DNA from: Rhytidiadelphus loreus
Lineage: Eukaryota; Streptophyta; Bryopsida; Hypnales; Hylocomiaceae
DNA: 64,000 bases
Reading direction: 5' to 3'
NCBI GenBank assembly: GCA_947034895.1
Contig: OX344761.1
Location: 31,570,863 to 31,634,862 of the forward strand
The stretch's first letter is position 1. Each line of letters opens with the position of its first letter. The notes beneath the pieces are model-generated. The model saw only the letters and a list, made by a program, of their open reading frames with translations, was not told the DNA's origin and did not search any database. Below are positions 47,301 through 59,883 of this stretch, in pieces. A program made the translations under genes and the position numbers.

Positions 47301-50300
47301 GACATGGTAATCAAACTTTAGAGGTAAAGCCGGCTCTCGAGGTTCACGAAATCTAAATGCAGAGACGTTATTTCTTTTTTCTTGTGGTCTACTGCAGATT
47401 CCTAAAGGAGTCATTGTACCATGTTTTTTGGAAGAGGTTTGTACGCCGTTGCTTCGTGCGGGGCAACAACTTCAAGTTTTATCCAAGCTCCTGGACACTC
47501 CGTCTGCTTCAAAGTTTGTCGACTCCCCTTTCAAATCATCGGGAAGTTTTCAGGATACTCAATTATCTTTCTTACATTGCCCAGAGATTCTCATCAACAA
47601 TAGTACTCTTGATGGTCAGTTCCTTGTTTCCAGCAGAAAGGATACACAAGGTGATGAGCAACAGTTCAAGAGGTCTAGTCAAATGTTCAAAGTTTTTCAC
47701 GATGCTTCGCTTGCTGGACTGTCCAATTCACCTCCGGTCAAGGGATCGGAAGTTACGAGAAGTACTGTGAGTGCTAACTTTCCTGTCACATATTTTGCAT
47801 ATAATTCTTTATTTCATTTAAGAGTACAGATGATGTGCATGAGGTATTCCTTAGTTAACTTGTTGAATTGTGGCATCGTTATTAGTTTGATGACCCTGCC
47901 CAGATAGTCATGCACAGTGGTAAGTCTAGGCTACATATAATTGAGTAATTCATCGAACACTTGACTGAAATTCAAGTTGCTGTTACTGTACCTGAATCAA
48001 TATTTATCAAGTCCCGTGCAAAGGAAAATTAACTCTCCAGATTTTTCAATTCTCTTATTCAGATATCATCAAATGGATTGTGGCTTAGCGGTGTGGAGGA
48101 TAGGTCTGGAAAGAAGACCTGGACTACGACGGAAATTCGAGAAGCCAATGCCAAGTCCTACCAAGAGACCATGTAAACTGCCCCGAGCTAGAAACTAATT
48201 GATTGTTTGATTTGATGTTAGGGGTGCTAAATCCAGGCATGTTTGAATTCTCTATTGTCTATTTCTGGAGTCACATTCCCTGAACCGGCTAGAAGTTTCT
48301 ATTTTACTAAACATTCTCTCACAATTTTATGCAAGCATCCTTATCGTTGACTGCTTCTTGACGTATGGTATTTTTTTTCGTTTCTCAGGGCACGGGCTGC
48401 ACTGCTGAGGGCAGAAGGTGTAGATGACATTCCAATCACTTCTCCAACAGGAGAAAACAGCTCTGAGTCCTTTCTGCAGTCATGTACATTATTGGAAGAT
48501 AAAAGCAAAGAGCTTCACGCTGCCCAGTGCTTGAAGTCGAGGTTACTGAATCAAGTTGATCTCCTCAATTCTGAGTCTGATACGTCGTTCATCTCCGATT
48601 TTCAAAGAGGCACAAGTTGGCCTGTTCTGGGCCTTCCCAAGAACCCTTTTCTTTCTTCCAGGGATGAAGGAGACCAGTCCTTCAGTTACACTTTCACGGT
48701 ATTTCCTGAGAATAATGGCTGTTGGGATGTGAATATACACTGGAATGATACTCATTCTGTCACTGGTACCAGAGTTCAGTCCGTGACGGCAGAAGAAGAC
48801 TGGCCTACATCGGAATCGAGACTTGTGGCGGACGAACAAAAAGTTGACGGTGATGACTCTCATTGGTTGAAGAATTTGGAAGATTATATGAGGAAACAAC
48901 TGACATCGGGGTTAGACGAACAAATTTTAGAGGTAGATTATGCTAGTTTCAATTACCAATTTGAGAATGACGATGATTGCCAGAGTGCTTACAACCTTGG
49001 TTTTCAGCCATGGGATTGCAGCATGCGTTTGCAGAAACCTCCTGCACTGCAACGAAATGCAGGGAGGCGTCTCCAAGTAAACTCTTGTAAGTCGTAATGA
49101 ATCCCTTTGCATTCAAGTTATTCTATGGAATTGTAATATATACATGTTAGTGATCCCTACTTGCAACCTTGCTGCAGATCATTAGAGTCATTTTATCTAT
49201 GCTAGCGTATGGCGTGCATATGGAGAATCTATTGGCATCCTTTGTTTTTCATTATGGGTAACTTTATCTTGGTGCAGTGCAAGTCGTAAATTTCCTTGTT
49301 GAATTTGCTTTGAATTGAGGAAGATCTATCGACAGTAAGCGAATGAAATCTTTGTAATTAATGTCTAAATGTTTGTTATCAATCTATGTTTTAGAAGTAG
49401 ATTAATATGGGCATTAAGAGCTGTTTAGTATGTACCTCTTTTATCCCATTTTTATGAGCAGTCCTTCACAACTTCTTGTTTATTCCAGATTGGGAGTTTG
49501 TAGATAGTTCTATTATGGATACATTTGAGAAGCAGTACTTGGATGATAATTGTTTGCTCCGAAAGAAAGAGACGGGTGGGGATTCAACATTTCCACTCTT
49601 AAATTCCGGTGTGGCTGATGACGACGTAGAGCACAAGCATCTTTCAGGAACTGATTTTTTGGAGGTTGAAGATGAGAAGAGCCCGCTTGAAGTGGATGTT
49701 CGGGATTCTGTTCTTTTATCAGGCACTGAGCATCCAGGCCTCGATGAAATGGATCGATCGACTGAGAAGAGTCCATATAAAGGTGGAAAGATCATTTCAG
49801 GTGCCTGTTATGTTGGAACTGGTGCTAGATGGGAGTCGCATCTTCATTCTGAATATCACCAAATTGCGGATGTGGAATGTGTTCGACCTGTTCCTTCATT
49901 TGAAGACGATGAAGAAGATGAGGAGGAGATTCCTCTGTCTGTTGCAGTCAAGCAGTGGATAGACGAGGAGATTTTGTACCAGTATCCTCACCAAAATGAG
50001 TTCTGCCATCAATTTTATTCTGCATTTTCATTTTACTCTTATCTATCTTAATTTGTTCCTGTAATTCCATTGTATTAGTATGCCATTGGTCATCCACGTT
50101 GTTCACTGAAATATCTGTTCGGAGATTTAACCAGCTTTTAGATATAAACGTACCAGTATGTTAACAATACGGCTACTCCAGGAGAGACTACATCTTCAAG
50201 ACCATTTCGCAGCTCTTCGGCGCTATTATTTCATGGAGAGAGGCGACTGGGCTGAGTATTTCTTAAGCGCACTTTGTAAATATGTGAGTTTAGTTAGTCT

Positions 50301-53300
50301 CTTGGACTAATCTCTGATGTAGAAGTTCAGGAATATTTCCAAGTTCAAGTATATTGCGTGGCATGCATTATCGTTCCTTGCTTTGATATTGTCCGTGCTT
50401 AAGCCGAACATGTTTGTAATATAGCTTAGCAAAACCTCTCCTTTGATATGGCAAAAAAGTAAATCATTCATGTCATGATTTATTTCAATGATGAGTATGA
50501 TATATGGAGAACAAGTGAGGTCGTTGTCCCTTCTTTTTTATAATTCTTCTAAATAGTTTTTAAATACTCCACTTTATTCATTCACGTTCTGTGATGAATA
50601 TTTGTAATGTATTTACTTTTCGGGTGTCTTGATTCCGCAATTCTCTTTCTTTGTCCGAAACTGTCGGAGACCTATAAAGGTGTCTGGTTCTGTCCATAGA
50701 CCGAAGAGTGTGACCAACATCTTGCCTGGCTTTTGAATTGGTTTTTTATATTATTCATGAGGTCCAAATATGGATGAAGTTGATGAAACCATGTGATGTA
50801 TGCAGGAATGGAATCGCTTAGGTGGTGAACCGCAATTACTGGAGGTTCAAAGTATGTTGGGAACTGCTTTACAGAATTCATCTTGTGAAGGAGACGAGTT
50901 TGCAGATAGGCTCTATGTAGTGCAGAGTGGATATGATGGCTATCATTCTGGCTTGGACAATCCATTATTGGCGTTTTCTAATCATCAGCATTCTCTTGGC
51001 ACATTTGTGGATTGTAATAGTAAGTCCTGTTCCTGCATTTTTCTTAATTTTTGATTGTTTTCTTTTTTCTTGAGGGCACTACAGTTTTTTCTTTTTGTGG
51101 ATGTAGAAGGAACACACGATTGTCTCCGGTATACTGATGACATTATTTACAGAACTCGAGGCATTTGACTTCATAAAAGTGGGGTACAAGGTGGAGTGGC
51201 CTCTGTGTCTAATAATCACACCGAGTGCTATCAGTCGGTACAGTTCAATCTTCACATTCCTGTTGCGCTTGAAGCTTACAATCGGTGCTTTAGCTGACGT
51301 CTGGCGAAGCCTTCAGGTGATTTACTTCTATCGTTTGAGCAACTTGTCTGAAGTTCTGATCATACCGACGCATTCAGCAATTGATTCAAAATCTTGTTCT
51401 ATTTCCTCATTCCAGTATTGAGAACCAATTTATTAATTTTCCCTTAGATAGTCAAGTGATCTGACCGGCATTTTTTTCTTACATGGTGTAACGTTAAATT
51501 TTTACGGTTCTAATATACAAGTACACATATTGCAAGAGGGAGTGGTAATTAGCTAAATTGGATCGAGTAAAAGGGTCCAAGTTCACTCGCAAGTCTAGTC
51601 AATTAAGGCGACCTGTGTTCTCTGCAGGTCATGGGTTACTCTTTGAACAAGGGCAGACGGTCTCCAGACTATCAAGAACAAAATAGAAAGTTTCGAACTC
51701 TTCAACATTTTAGGTGATTTCCATTTTTGGTCGTATATATCTTTTGTTGTGTTTGCCAAAGAATTTGTCTGTATGATAGAGTTCCTTTGTTCTTGTTCAG
51801 ATTGTTCTTTTCTGTTGGTTGCGTATTGAGCTATTTTCTCCAATGATTGCAATCAGTGGAACGATGTTGCTGTTGCAAATTTAAACATATCGCGTCTCTT
51901 TGACAGGCAACAGATAGGACATGTCGTGACCACTCTTCAACGTTACACCGAGTCCCAAATCCTTCATGCTGTTTGGAGCAAATTCCACTACTCCGTTGAA
52001 ATGGAGGTAGTTTTTATCCCCTATATTCGTAGTCAGAATAGAATTATTTTCTCTGGTTCTTTCGTCTCATTTCTTTCTCGAAAGTCCTCTTCACCAAAAA
52101 TCCACTTTTACTGAATATGGTAGTTCCTTTCGTTACAATTGAATCACTCTTTGGAAAGAATTCAAATTTGTTTCTTTGGGTCACTCAGGTTAATGATATT
52201 CAGGACTTGGAAAAGGTGCACTCAGTTTATTTGGATGATGCCTATCACCAGTAAGTTTTCTCTGACGTTGCCTATTCTAACTACTGTACCAAATATTTAT
52301 GCTCTATAGCAGTGCCCCTGATAATCACAACTAAGGGCGACTTTATATTAGGGTCCAGTCCTAATTCCAAGTTGGCCCATTTTACAACTCAAAACAGGCC
52401 CAAGGATAAATGCCACACAATTTTTTGCAGTTGAACCCAATTTGGTAGCATCGAAACACTGCCACATAAGCAACCATGTGATATAAAAGAAAATTAGGTA
52501 GGCTTTCAATATAAAGCTTGATTGATGGTTCAATTTAAGGATTGGTTGATTTCAGTGGTTTTGAAATTGGGCCAACATTTATATTGGACCAACAAATATA
52601 CTAATATAAAGTGGCCCTGAGAGTAGCGTTTTAAGCACAAATTATTGTTCCTTGGATTGATAATTTTTTTATTAATTCTTGTTAGCAATTGCAAGGGGAT
52701 TTCAATGCCCCAACAGAAGCCATATTTGGATATTATATGCAAATACTAAAACGTGTCAAAGTTTTATTCGTGGATGATCTACAATCAACTTTAGTTCTGA
52801 TGTTATAATTGAGTTCTGGTGTAAATTCTCAAAATTGATTTGCCAGCATAGAATGGAAGCTGCTGGATTGGAATAAATGCTTTCTCGTCTAAATTTTTTG
52901 AGTTTTTTTGGACCAGTTGCTTTTTATCAAGGGACATGGAAGACGCAAAGAATTGCATCGATATTATCATGCAATGTACTTTGGATTTTCGCAATACTTT
53001 ACTGGCAGCCAACCTTGAACGAAGTAGAGACTTTGTACCAGTTGACGATGAAGTGTTTCATAAGGTATGTTCGTATGTATACGATACTGACTTTTGCCAA
53101 CTATCTTTCAACAAGGATTTAACACTGCTTTTGATGTCTTTCTGCTGTAATGCGCTCCTCTTACAAGGTGAATGGGTTTATTTCCACAGGTGTTGGGAGT
53201 GAAATCTGTATTTGAAGTGCATTTACAAAAAATGTATTCTTTTCATCAAAGGCCGGAGCCTCAGTACAGTGTATTATTGTCGGATTTTTGGATGTGTCTT

Positions 53301-53354
53301 AATTACAACGGCTGTCTGAAACCATTCCAGCAGCTCTCTAGGAAGGAGAAGTGA
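44310..53354 (+). CDS. GCP6: Gamma-tubulin complex component 6 homologue, 18 exons
   Basis: A subunit of the gamma-tubulin ring complex, which nucleates microtubules. Exons: 44310-44560, 44822-45143, 45551-45808, 45929-46429, 46588-46809, 46959-47162, 47398-47766, 48063-48172, 48389-49086, 49489-49981, 50142-50283, 50806-51019, 51153-51316, 51628-51713, 51907-52006, 52189-52250, 52917-53064, 53190-53354. All phases agree and give 1,502 residues, longer than the roughly 1,200 I recall for Arabidopsis GCP6. Exon 1 is Ser/Pro-rich. The N-terminal GCP domain spans about residues 192-650 (NQAFAVAVKTFMQG, PYMVFIRSWLY, LLRAGQQLQVLSKLL). A long acidic, GCP6-type insert follows (about 650-1125, with GLPKNPF). 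The C-terminal gamma-tubulin-binding domain comes last (LHLQDHFAALRRYYFMERGD, YKVEWPLCLIITP, YTESQILHAVWSKFHYSVEM). A long insert and these motifs favour GCP6 over GCP2-5. Exons 11 and 13 rest on frame plus family similarity. Confidence 0.93.
46430..46587 (+). other. GC-AG intron in GCP6 (intron 4)
   Basis: The exon ends TTACAG and the intron begins GCAAGT, with a GTTGCAG acceptor. The only nearby GT donor (in GCAAGTTTT) would shift the frame, whereas the GC donor joins LQ to ALAALCRI in phase 0. Confidence 0.8.
52335..52617. mobile_element. MITE in GCP6 intron 16, Harbinger-like
   Basis: Ends are inverted: GGGCGACTTTATATTAG on the left and the complement of GGGCCACTTTATATTAG on the right. 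Further inward, GTTGGCCCA matches in both arms. Flanking triplets are TAA and TGA, compatible with a diverged 3-bp PIF/Harbinger duplication. About 283 bp, non-coding, entirely intronic (52251-52916). Confidence 0.6.
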
Positions 53355-56214
53355 AATTGGATTTTACGTTCGGAGTGCATTATATCGAAATCACCTTTCA
53401 AGTTATCAAATATTATCCGTGGTTTCATTCTGTATTCTTAAATGAATATTTCCTTTTGAAACTTTTACTGCAGTCCCAATTTCTCATTGTATTTTTTAGA
53501 ACTCTGCAAATCAATAGATGCAATCGAAATGCTATAGATGTTCTTGTGTACTGTAATCTGAGGCTATTTTATACTCTAAAAAAATTTGTATTGCGCTTAC
53601 TTGGAAGTGCTTTGGTAAACCACTAAAGCTTTAAGGAGTCCACTTCAACTAGCCAAACAAAGCTACACATGCAGATCTTGATGAGGAGCTCTTTCATGTT
53701 AAAAAAATTGGATTAAAAATTATATGATTGAATGGATCCATATAACTTATATCTTATTAATGAAATGAGATACCTATATGATTAGCTTTACCATTGTATC
53801 ATCTAATATTTAAATATATATTTTGAAATAGGAAGTTCAAAGTCTTTTCTAGAGTTCATTGTGGATTTTATATTTGTGATTTTTACAATAATTTCATTTT
53901 ATTAAGTGTGAAACTTGAGGTTCTAATTATTGTCATTTTCTACCTTATGTTCTATTAAAATAGGATAATAGAATAGAATATAGAAGGTTGGTATTCATCT
54001 CAAATGAGAAGGCCATGTAAAGGTAACCTTATTCTATATATTTTCTACAAAATAATAGGGTTTGTATTGTTCTACATGCAAAAAAAATAGAAATGATAAA
54101 ATATATATGTATATAATATGTGGCAATAGTTTTGAGTTTATTATTTTTATGGGCCTAGTTTAGTTCTTTGCCTTTTATTGAATTTTAAGATATTTTATAG
54201 AAATAATATATCCCCACCTAGAATTGAAGAGAATGAAGTAGTTAAGGTTCAATTAGTTGAATTCAAGAAGTGTAAAAGTTTATCTTGAACATTAAAGGTC
54301 ATAAAAACAACCAATTTCTACATATTTTGGATAGATAGAAGGGTTAGGGTTATTTCAACACAGACACAACACACACAACATTAACTCTTCATAAAAATGG
54401 TATTTAAAATTCTTGAATGATATAAATTTGTCCTATTAGTGAACAGAATACTAATTTACCACAATTTGTTTCATTTATGAATTCTTGGATGACACCAAAG
54501 TACCACAAGCATGCTATTTAATCTAATGCCAATTGGTATATTACTATATTGTTTTGATTTCTATATTTCTTTTAAGGCCATATACACTTTTGCAAGTGCC
54601 ATGTCTTGAAGCTAAATGGATAAATTGGTTTATTTGGACAACCATACTTATAAAAAAACTCATGTATAGTTTTTTATAGTCACAAGAATGATAGAGAGAA
54701 TTATAAAGAGGATGGTGAATCAATCAAATGTCTTAAAAAAATAGAAAGAAACTCTAGATATCCTAAAAATCCACAAAATCAAGATCATTGTTTTCAAAAA
54801 AATACTCTTCTAAGAAATAGTCTCTAAGTTACACAAGAATGCAATAATTGGATGATGTACCTATTACTAAAGTCATATTAGAAATTTGGCACCTTGCTTA
54901 TTGAAATGATTTTCTACATAGTCCATTTTCTAGTTAAACCACTAAAGAAATACCCAAAAGCACTTTGTAAGAAAAAAAATTAGCTTACTTTGTGTCTAAT
55001 ATGCTATACTACTATGGTACCATATCAATTTGGACCATTGTTGTCTAAATGTCAAGAAGAAGAGTAAAGCATACAAATCCAAATTGCAATTCAATAAAAA
55101 ATAATTAGAATTTGGATGAAGGAAAGATATGTGTTTTTTAGCAATTAAAGGAGAAGGTGAATTGAAGTTGAATTCCAAATAGAAATGAAGAGATAATCAC
55201 TTCCAAAGCTCATCTTAGAAAAAGCACCAATAAATAACGATAGGGTCACCTATAAAAGATAAATCTAGTACAAACTCAATACTGGAAAAAAAAAACAATG
55301 ACAATAAACACCAAAATGGTGAGATTTCCATAACAATACCTATTCAATGACATGAGTTGCTTTTAGTTTGCCAATAAGGTAAAGCTACTTCTAAAATGTA
55401 AGGGAAGTCACTAGAGATGGAGTTCCTGAACATGCATAAGCTTGATATGTGTGGCGAGCACTCTAATCTCCAAATCACTTTCTTCATCAAGTTTGTTGAT
55501 GATGTTGTTTGGGATGAGTAAGCCTTGCCCTCCAACGTGTTGAAAATCTCTTATTTTTACCCTTGGAAGGATGAGGAGGACAAAAAAGGTCTGATGGATG
55601 ACTTTATTATTAACTGTAGAAACAAATAATACACCTATTGGGCCAATTATAACTTAATTGGAGTATTTTGGTTACTACTGTCCTTCCAGGGTTAACGAAC
55701 AGAAAATAACATGTCATCCCAGTCTTCATCCACCGGAAGAAACTTTCAATCGAAACAGGATTGGTACAAAACATCAAGGGGACTTGGAGCGACCAATTCC
55801 CGCAGACTTCCTCAATGATCACCCGAAGCGTGCTTGAATTCTCGCATTCGAAGCCATTTTGCAAGTCAATTTCACATCCTCACGCATCTCTGGAAAAAAA
55901 TCACGTTCAGAGAGGTCTTTGTTGAGTTTCTGCCATGGCGCAACGGACTCGTTTGCTTCTGCTTAGGGTTTGGTCGAGCGAATTCGAAGAAACGTGAAAG
56001 ACCGGGTGCAGGAAAGCTCCTTGGATCTCGTTCGCGCAATTCCCGCATTCATTTTTTTAACTCCGGAGTTGATAAGAGGTTTCCATGAGGTCGTGAGGTT
56101 TTGATTGATTTTATGGTGATTTCTTCTCGGAAGAAGCTTTGACGACGAGGGAAAAGAGATTGAGTGTGAAGTGGTCAGAAATTGTCATGTCATGCGAGCT
56201 TGTGAAATCTAGCT
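53355..56214. other. Spacer between GCP6 and CSK
   Basis: GCP6 3' untranslated sequence, then AT-rich DNA without a recognised gene (53,640-55,600), then a GC-richer leader before the CSK start. Minor open frames (55344-55535, 55610-55864, 55834-56088) show no known motif. Confidence 0.45.
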
Positions 56215-59200
56215 ATGGCGACTGCAACCTCGAGCGCTCTGTTCTTGCACTGTCAGGTGTCGCAATCCGCTCTCGGTTCGAGAGTTAATTTATCACAGAG
56301 CCGAAATCCAGGAGTTAAATTTAGTCAGAAGGCGAAGAGCTATGCGTTAGGTGTTCAGTGTTTCCAAGGGCAACCGCGAGCGCCGGTAGCATACTCGGAT
56401 AGTGATGACTTGTGCACCGTTCGGCCGGTTTCTGATTTGAATGTGGCAGAGACGATTGTGCCGAAGCCTTTGGAGCTTCCAACGTCGGCATTGGCAATTG
56501 CGGATGTAATTGGTACGGAATTTACTGCTGCGAAGAAATCGGAGGACTTGAAGAAGTCGTGTACGACGGCCAGTGCGGAGTTTTTCGCACTCTGCACTGA
56601 GCAGCTTGGACTTTGCCAGGAAATTGTCGGCCCTTCTGCTCGGTTTACGGTACATTGCCGCACTCCTTTGATCACTATTTTCGTCTACAGTGGAGTGACT
56701 CAGGTTTTAGCCTGCGTTGATTATCGCTGATTCTGTGTAGAATATTGACCTTAATTCTTATAATTCAGTGCAAGCTCACGTCAGCTTGTGGAAGGCTGTA
56801 AGTAGAGGAGCGCTTTGAAAGTTTCAAGTTGCATCGCTCATTCAATGTGGGTGCGCAATGTGCGGTACCATAGACTTACAATGTTTCCGTCTCCCTCGAT
56901 CAAATTTATTGACATTTGTCCAGCTGTCAGGAAGGTTTTTGCGGGCGCCTCTTAGTATGCAACTGTATTTTGAACGTGAAGTGGAGTGATTGCTGCTTTG
57001 CACTTAAAAAAGAACCGTCTGACGGAGGCCTTCATGCATGCGACATATTACCTGACCGTCCAATTGCAGGTTTACATTAGGCCAGCCGAAAGTTACAGCA
57101 CAGGGCAGCTGGAGTTTCATTGTATGGCAGTGTATCCAAGTCAGCAAGAGGAACTGCTGGTGCTTAAGCAATCCGATACTCTTGTCCCCATCGACCTGGA
57201 TGAAGCAGAACTCATAAAACAAGAGGTCTGTCAAGATCTATAAGCTCAACGCACTGCTGACGGAGTACAAACTCGAAGTGGTTGAAATTATTTTATGGTG
57301 TCGGAGAGTGTCTGCTGAAACTCCATGCGTTTGCAAGGACAACAACTTGACTATCGTCGGCTATGAATGTACACAGGTTGTGGAGGTGGCGAGTCGCTCG
57401 GCAATCATACTTCCTATGGTGAAAGAAATGTTTTTGATAGGATTCGTAGTGGTGGAAGGTGTTAGTGTTGGCTCGAAGGCTGCAAAATTGAGACCTGTTA
57501 AACCTGTATGGCCACCGAAGAAAGGGACGCGGACGCCAGTTGCCATCATTCCTTTAAGCAAACAGCAGTTGACTGAGCTTCCGAAAATTGCACGTACCTT
57601 GGCTCTTGCATGTGTTGTGGACCAGGTAAATTTAAACCGTCGCCTAGTAACTTGCTGCCGTCGTTGACCACGCACGCAGAATAATCTGGTACAACTTTGT
57701 TAGTGGAATCATTATTTCCTTTACTCGAAACATGTGTACCAAAAATCGCGCTGAATTGTGAAAAATAAAACAAGCGATGCGTCGACGGACGTAGGTGTTT
57801 GACGCTGTGCCAGTTGCAAGTTCCTCGATAACGCGTCTGTGAACGCAGAAATCAATTTCGAGTAAATTTTTGGAGACGGAAGACCTCTGATAAGACTTAT
57901 TGAATTACTGTTTGTCTACTAACATCTTGTGATAATGTGAATTTGGCAGCGAGCACTACTTTCACAGAAGTCGAATCTGCAAAAAACCGATCAAATTGAT
58001 GGTCTTTTAGAGCAGGTAAAACTACACAATCCCTTCCAATCCTTTTTGATGCATCAATAATTCCGGCTAAATCTTTAATTGGTTTCCGCCTAGTAACTTG
58101 CTGCCGTCGTTTTTGATTTTCACTTTTGTTGCTGTTAGACATTTTGCTGTTGTTATCCTTAGCTTAATTGTGGTTGATTGGATTGTATATTTGTGTGTAA
58201 AAGGCCCAAGGACCCTTGCAAGCAATTAGGACTTTGAGCCAACTTATGCTTCCTCAGCTCAAAAGAGGCGAGGTATTAAGCTACCTCTATACTCAAAGCG
58301 TGCACGTTGATTTTGTCTCACCCTCGTAATAGTTCTATTATTCTCATATCCCGCCTGTCCGTAATCGAGTCCTAGTATGCCAACGATTTTCCTCAAGCTC
58401 CTACTTACTGTTAAGTTGGATAATTACAGATTTCTCGTGATTTCATTGAAAACATATTGGTGCAAGGTGCCCGCATGAAAGACGTTCTACAGCAACTTCA
58501 AAACGTGACTCAAGTAAATACCTATCCTTTCAAAATTTATATTAAGAAGGCTTGAGTGGAAGAGACTCAATACATTTTTTTAGTGCTTCTTGTTGAAGTT
58601 CTTGTGTAAAATTGAAGTCACTATGCAAGATTTTTGACCACGATCTGACTCGTTTTTTACTTTGGCCGGGACATTTCAAATTTCGATGTAATATTTTTCG
58701 GGCAGTTGCTGACTTCCTCCTTATCTGTGTGCAGAGTGGCCCTAACATCATACAGTCCTCTCAAGATTGGGATGAAGGAAATCTAGAAGAATTACCAGAG
58801 CCAAAATTGACCAGTGAAAGCAGGCGTTTGAGTAGCCGTGGGGAGAATAATGGCACTATTAGAAGACAAGGATCGCTGCCAGCTGCTCAGTCAGAGGGTC
58901 GAGACAGTGAAGCCCCAATGCCTCCGTTGACACTGGCTCCTGTACCCGAGTATGATATGACGAGGTAAGCGTCAGCGATTTATCGTGGGTTGCAAGTTTC
59001 CGCTGGATTGTTATGTTTTCGTTCTTTTAATTTGTTATAGCTGTCAATTCGATTTTAAATGAAAGTGCAGAAAACTGGTTGAGCAGATGCTCAACATTAA
59101 GTAGCTTCTACGTTCTATCATTTGGCTGGTCTTTGAAATTCTTTTTGATTGTAGACCATGTGATGTAGCTAAGGTACTGAAACAGCTTGGACAAGCTGCG

Positions 59201-59883
59201 AATGGCCTAGCAAACCAAAGGGGACAGAATCTACAGATCACATCATGTTCTCCCCTACATGCAGCCGTAGACTCGGCCGGTCTTCATCGAGTTTGCAGCC
59301 ACCTTCTTGAGATCGCTCTGCAGCATACACCCAAGGGAGGAATTGTAAGGGCGAACGCAATGAGGGCACCTGGGGGTGGGGTCCTTATAATTTTTGAGGA
59401 CAGTGGACCAAATACTACGGTAAGCTCGAAAAATAATTAGTAACTAAGACCTATCTGGTCATCTGGTTTGAGTTTTGGAGGAATATTTACCATTTACGAA
59501 TGCTGCAGAGTGTGGTGTCTGTCACTTCATTGTGTGCATAATTGATAAGCCTCAAACCCCAAGATTGCAACTTTTTGAGACATAAATGTGAATTGACACG
59601 GCAGTCACTTATTGCTCTTGAAGCTTTTTTGTTTGCCAGGCGTTTTTTTACTAGGTTTTGTTTTCTGCATTCCCAGGACGGGGATTCTGTTCCTTCATGG
59701 AGGGGCACAGATCTTGAAGAGGTGCTTTTAGGAGGAGGTGTCCAGTTTGTTCAAGATATTGTAGAGCAACAACTGGGGGGTGTTATTCGTATGCTCTCTC
59801 GTGTACAAAATGATCGAGCTGATGGTGGTGGCACTTATATTGAAATTTGGCTTCCTGCTGTTCCAAAAGTCGAAGACTTCTGA
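56215..59883 (+). CDS. CSK: Chloroplast sensor kinase homologue, 9 exons
   Basis: CSK is the plastid sensor kinase, of cyanobacterial origin, that links photosynthetic redox state to chloroplast transcription. Exons: 56215-56649, 57070-57225, 57377-57625, 57950-58015, 58204-58272, 58430-58513, 58735-58964, 59155-59419, 59677-59883. All phases agree and give 586 residues, close to the roughly 610 I recall for Arabidopsis CSK. The N-terminus is rich in Ser/Ala and poor in acidic residues, fitting a transit peptide. A GAF-like sensor region follows (FFALCTEQLGLCQEIVGPSA, IILPMVKEMFLIGFVVVE, ARTLALACVVDQ). The dimerisation helix region is LLEQAQGPLQAIRTLSQLM, with Glu (residue 301) at the usual His, as in higher-plant CSK. 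The conserved APMPPLTLAPVPEYDMT stretch precedes a reduced ATPase domain (CDVAKVLKQLG, LLEIALQHTPKGG, GGGTYIEIWLP). The G1 box is degenerate (IIFEDSGPN). The start has no upstream in-frame alternative that I could support. Confidence 0.92.
57641..57665 (+). repeat. 25-bp repeat in CSK intron 3
   Basis: CGCCTAGTAACTTGCTGCCG plus TCGTT, found again without change at 58087-58111 in intron 4. Neither copy overlaps an exon. Confidence 0.9.
58087..58111 (+). repeat. 25-bp repeat in CSK intron 4
   Basis: Exact second copy of 57641-57665, 446 bp downstream in the next intron. Confidence 0.9.

Noticed and set aside
47904..47921. Possible 16-base micro-exon between GCP6 exons 7 and 8
   Set aside because: It has acceptor and donor-like ends but a length of 16 bases would break the frame that runs correctly from exon 7 to exon 8 without it.
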